DNA from: Luteolibacter sp. Y139
GTDB lineage: Bacteria; Verrucomicrobiota; Verrucomicrobiia; Verrucomicrobiales; Akkermansiaceae
Assembly: GCF_038066715.1 (NCBI RefSeq)
Contig: NZ_JBBUKT010000005.1
Span: 62,001 to 126,000 of the forward strand
Direction: 5' to 3'
Length of the DNA stretch: 64,000 bases
The translations under genes and the position numbers were made by a program. Under the pieces are notes generated by a model. The model saw only the letters and a program-made list of their open reading frames with translations, made no database searches and was not told where the DNA came from. Within the stretch, counting starts at the first letter, position 1. Each line of letters starts with the position of its first letter. Below, one piece after another: positions 61,307-64,000 of this stretch.

Positions 61307-64000
61307 TCAGGTGCCTTGTTTGGGCTTGGTGTCGATGATGACGAAGAGGGTGTTGGTGCCGGTGAAGGAGGTGGGGGGGAGTTGGAGTTCTACGGTTTCG
61401 TAGCCGGGGTTGTTGGGGATGGGTGTGGGGGAGGAGATGGTGAGTGGGGTGATGGGGGTCCAGTGTTCGAGGTCTTCGGAGATGAGGATGGTGTAGTCCA
61501 GGTCGGACTGGGTGGCTTGGGTGAGGCGGCGGGATTGGAAGCGGAGGGTGCTGTTGGAAGGGGTGGCTTCTAACAGGGTGATGGGGGCTAGGTTGGTGTC
61601 GGGGACGTTGGGGTCGGTGCCGGTGGCCCATTCTAGGAAGTTGGGGCGGCCGTCGTGGTCGGGGTCGGCGTTCGGGGCGGTGTCGGTGCCGGCGAGGCCT
61701 TTTTGGATGGCGTGCTCGGTGGAGAGGGTGTCGGCGAGGGGGAGCTTGCGGATGGCGAGGTTATCGAGCTCGGTGTATTCGTTGGCGCGGCCGCTGATGC
61801 CGATGTAGTTCATGTCGTTGGCATCCCAGGTGAAGCTTTGCGTGATGCTGTTGGGATCGGCGGGGTTGAGGTCGATGGCCTTGCCTTCGAAGAAGACGGT
61901 GACCTCCACGTTGCTGGTGGTGGTGAAGCCGGTGAGGGCGAACTTGGCGGTGAGAGTGCCGGTGGTTTTGCCGACGTTGACGGTGGCGATGAGCTGGCCC
62001 TTGCGCCAGGCCTTGAGGTTGCCATTGAGGTCGAGGTCGATGAAGAAGTCGGCTTTGCCCGTTGGGTTGGTGGTGCTGCCGCGGAAGCTGTTAGGGCCGG
62101 AGATGTCGCTGCCGAGGGAGGCTTCGGTCTTGTTCAGGCCGACGCCGAAGCCGAGGTAGCGGTCGGCGGGCTGGGTGCCAGTGGTGTCGCTGATGGCGCG
62201 GATATTCATCTGCACGGAGAAGCCGCCGGCATCGATGATGTCCTGGCCGATGAAGTTATGGCTGATGCCGTTTTCGGCCATGCCAACGCCTACTGCGACT
62301 TGCAGCGCGCCTTCCGAGATCTGGATCGAGTCGGCGGTGCCGCTGCCTTCGAAGCCTTCGTAGTAGGCATTGTTCGCGCCGATGGGTGGGACGCGGGAGC
62401 CGGACATGCCTTGTGAATCCTCGTCGGCGTCGACGGAGTCGTCGCGGTTGAAATTGTCGACGAAGAGGTCGGTGGAGAGTGGTGCGGGTGTGGCGATGGG
62501 GGTGTGGAGGAGGCGGCCGGTGGGGACGCCGACGCGGGTGGCCCAGGCATTCCAGGCGGTGACCATGGCCTTCAGGCGCTCGGGCTCGGTGGCGGCGAGA
62601 TTGTGGAGCTCGGTGGGGTCGGTGGTGATGTGGTAGAGCTCGAGGGCATTCGCGGGTGAGGTGCCATCGGTGGAGGCGAAGGTCTTGGTGACGAGCTTCC
62701 ACTCGCCATCAACCCAGGCGCGGGTGGACTCGTGCTCGTAGCCGAGTTGGCGCGGGAAGGTGGCTTGGTTCTGGAGGATGGGGAGGAGGCTGGTGCCTTC
62801 GGGCGGGAGGACGGTGTGGCCGGCGAAGGTGGTGGGGACGGGCGAGCCCGTGGCGGCGGCGATGGTGGCCATGATGTCGATGAGGTGGCCATTCTGATCC
62901 GTCCAGCGGTTCGGCTGCACGATGCCGGCGGGCCAATGTACGATGAGTGGCGTACGTATGCCGCCCTCGTGGGAGAAGCGCTTGTAGTAGCGGAAGGGGA
63001 CATTGCAGACATTGGCCCAGCCGCCGCCTAGCCAGAGGTTGTCATTCATGCCGCGCTGGCCGGCATTGGTGAGTTCATTGCCAGTGAGGGGTGCGCGGTT
63101 ATTGGTGCCGTAGGATTTTCCGAAGACGCCGCCTTCGGCATTGCCGCCATTGTCGGTCATGAGGAGGACGATGGTATTGTCCAAGAGGTTGGCGGTTTGC
63201 AGGCGATCGATGACGCGGCCGATGGAGTAGTCGACGCGATCGATCATGGCGGTGTAGAGGGCCATGCGGCGGACGAGGTCGGCCTTGCGATCGGCATCGA
63301 GCGTGTTCCAGGCGGGGACGGGCTGGATGACGGGGTTGGTATTATACGGGGTGTCGCTGAAGGGGGCTTCGGGGTAGGTGGCATCGATGATGCCGAGGGC
63401 GCGCATGCGATCGTAGCGGGCCTGTCTCACAACGTCCCATCCCTGGGCGTAGGTGGCCATGTAGGTGTCGGCGAGGGCGGCCGGGGCTTGCAGCGAGAAG
63501 TGCGGTGGATTGAAGGGGAGGTAGAGGAAGAACTTGCTGCTGTCCGACTTCGCGAGGTGGTGATCGATGAAGTCGATGGCGTGGTCGGCGATGGCGTCGC
63601 TCTGGTAGAAGGTATTCGCGGGGTAGGTGCGCTGGGGGATCTCGTTGTCGAGGGACTTGAGGGTGTATTGGGATTCATCCCAATAGTCCGCGCCGGAGCC
63701 GCTGGCCTGGGCGCCGAAGCCGAAGACGTGCTGGAAGCCGCGGTCGGTGGTGCGCTCGCCGGGATCGGTGCCGAGGTGCCACTTGCCGGCCATGTAGGTG
63801 CGGTAGCCTTTGTCGCGGAGGAGCTCGGGGATGGTGATGTTGTTATCGGTGCGGAGGTCGGGGAGGGAGGCTCCGGGATTTTGGGCGACCTGGTGGGTGT
63901 AGTTCCCTGTGAGAAGGGCGGCGCGGGTGGTGGAGCAGCGGGCGGTATTGTGAAAGTTGCGGAAGCGGACGCCATTGGCCGCGAGGGCATCGATGCGCGG
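61307..64000 (-). CDS. Secreted sulfatase, 5' end outside the window
   Basis: At least 898 codons; the reading frame continues to the right edge, so the start is not in view. From the edge it reads PRIDALAANGVRF, then the formylglycine-site motif CSTTRAALLTG (Cys codon 63935-63937), MAGKWHLG, a second metal-site block with DNGGNAEGG, and SHEGGIRTPLIVHWP, all hallmarks of type I arylsulfatases. The motif is C-S-T-T-R, where Pro is more usual at the third place. A laminin-G-like domain, a 'DHDGRPNFLEWATGTDP' Ca-loop and a C-terminal beta domain follow. It is likely exported and acts on sulfated polysaccharides. Confidence 0.9.
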   Translation of the reverse strand, partial: PRIDALAANGVRFRNFHNTARCSTTRAALLTGNYTHQVAQNPGASLPDLRTDNNITIPELLRDKGYRTYMAGKWHLGTDPGERTTDRGFQHVFGFGAQASGSGADYWDESQYTLKSLDNEIPQRTYPANTFYQSDAIADHAIDFIDHHLAKSDSSKFFLYLPFNPPHFSLQAPAALADTYMATYAQGWDVVRQARYDRMRALGIIDATYPEAPFSDTPYNTNPVIQPVPAWNTLDADRKADLVRRMALYTAMIDRVDYSIGRVIDRLQTANLLDNTIVLLMTDNGGNAEGGVFGKSYGTNNRAPLTGNELTNAGQRGMNDNLWLGGGWANVCNVPFRYYKRFSHEGGIRTPLIVHWPAGIVQPNRWTDQNGHLIDIMATIAAATGSPVPTTFAGHTVLPPEGTSLLPILQNQATFPRQLGYEHESTRAWVDGEWKLVTKTFASTDGTSPANALELYHITTDPTELHNLAATEPERLKAMVTAWNAWATRVGVPTGRLLHTPIATPAPLSTDLFVDNFNRDDSVDADEDSQGMSGSRVPPIGANNAYYEGFEGSGTADSIQISEGALQVAVGVGMAENGISHNFIGQDIIDAGGFSVQMNIRAISDTTGTQPADRYLGFGVGLNKTEASLGSDISGPNSFRGSTTNPTGKADFFIDLDLNGNLKAWRKGQLIATVNVGKTTGTLTAKFALTGFTTTSNVEVTVFFEGKAIDLNPADPNSITQSFTWDANDMNYIGISGRANEYTELDNLAIRKLPLADTLSTEHAIQKGLAGTDTAPNADPDHDGRPNFLEWATGTDPNVPDTNLAPITLLEATPSNSTLRFQSRRLTQATQSDLDYTILISEDLEHWTPITPLTISSPTPIPNNPGYETVELQLPPTSFTGTNTLFVIIDTKPKQGT

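Noticed and set aside
61307-63793. Treating the ATG at 63793 as the sulfatase start
   Set aside because: The same frame continues to the window edge and encodes the essential Cys-containing motif upstream of that ATG, so the gene is truncated by the window.
1-64000. tRNA, rRNA, insertion sequences and transposases
   Set aside because: I looked for characteristic tRNA ends, rRNA segments and transposase motifs and recognised none; a dedicated search would still be worthwhile.

Overview
The window is a GC-rich bacterial chromosome segment, most likely from the Verrucomicrobiota (a Luteolibacter-like member of the Verrucomicrobiaceae/Akkermansiaceae). This placement is an inference. It rests on very long secreted multidomain proteins, a formylglycine sulfatase with a 'DHDGRPNFLEWATGTDP'-type tail, a 'GQLK' repeat domain typical of verrucomicrobial secreted proteins, and intergenic spaces packed with degenerate short repeats. 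I saw no rRNA, tRNA, transposase or CRISPR array.

Layout. 0.6-2.1 kb: small hypothetical and secreted proteins. 3.1-7.9 kb and 18.1-21.6 kb: left arm of a paralogous two-transmembrane protein family, mostly on the minus strand. Between these lie a repeat-containing helical protein (8.8-9.9 kb), a 1780-residue secreted metalloprotease (10.2-15.6 kb) and a secreted hypothetical protein (16.7-18.0 kb). 21.8-23.1 kb: a GAF-domain protein and a secreted protein. 23.2-30.2 kb: a minus-strand cluster of exported proteins (astacin-like lipoprotein, trypsin-like protease, amidohydrolase lipoprotein, beta-barrel-like protein, another lipoprotein). 30.7-38.5 kb: a phage-derived regulatory and replication module (S24 repressor with divergent operators, RMF-like protein, replication protein, DnaC-like ATPase) with no visible virion genes. 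38.9-44.3 kb: two surface proteins (Hep_Hag-type head repeats; 1304-residue GQLK/Ig/CBM96-like protein). 44.5-58.8 kb: right arm of the two-transmembrane family, mostly on the plus strand. 59.0-64 kb: a methionine-rich DUF6799-like protein, two small membrane proteins, and a sulfatase that runs off the right edge.

The most striking feature is the two-transmembrane family: 34 loci, of which 32 look intact, one is frameshifted and one is degraded. Each has a short basic N-terminus, TM1, a 60-120 residue predicted exported domain, TM2 and an Arg-rich cytoplasmic tail. Type A begins with an 'RWKSFWLG'-like block and type B with 'SRLFWCGVPGLVFL'. The N-terminal block, TM2, tail and intergenic junctions are nearly identical between copies, while the exported domains are highly divergent. 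From 47.6 to 50.9 kb seven genes overlap head-to-tail by TGATG, with the ribosome-binding site of each gene built into the conserved tail codons of the one before. I could not assign a function to this family.

A second window-wide signal is the octamer TCTAACAG/CTGTTAGA, seen at least 34 times where about two copies are expected by chance. It occurs inside genes, across stop codons and between genes. A third is a set of heptameric tandem repeats of several unrelated sequences (GGTGATC, GAACTCT, GTTTTCA, CAATCAC, TTNNGGA), which resemble the short tandemly repeated repetitive sequences of cyanobacteria and lie mainly at gene ends, sometimes supplying C-terminal codons.
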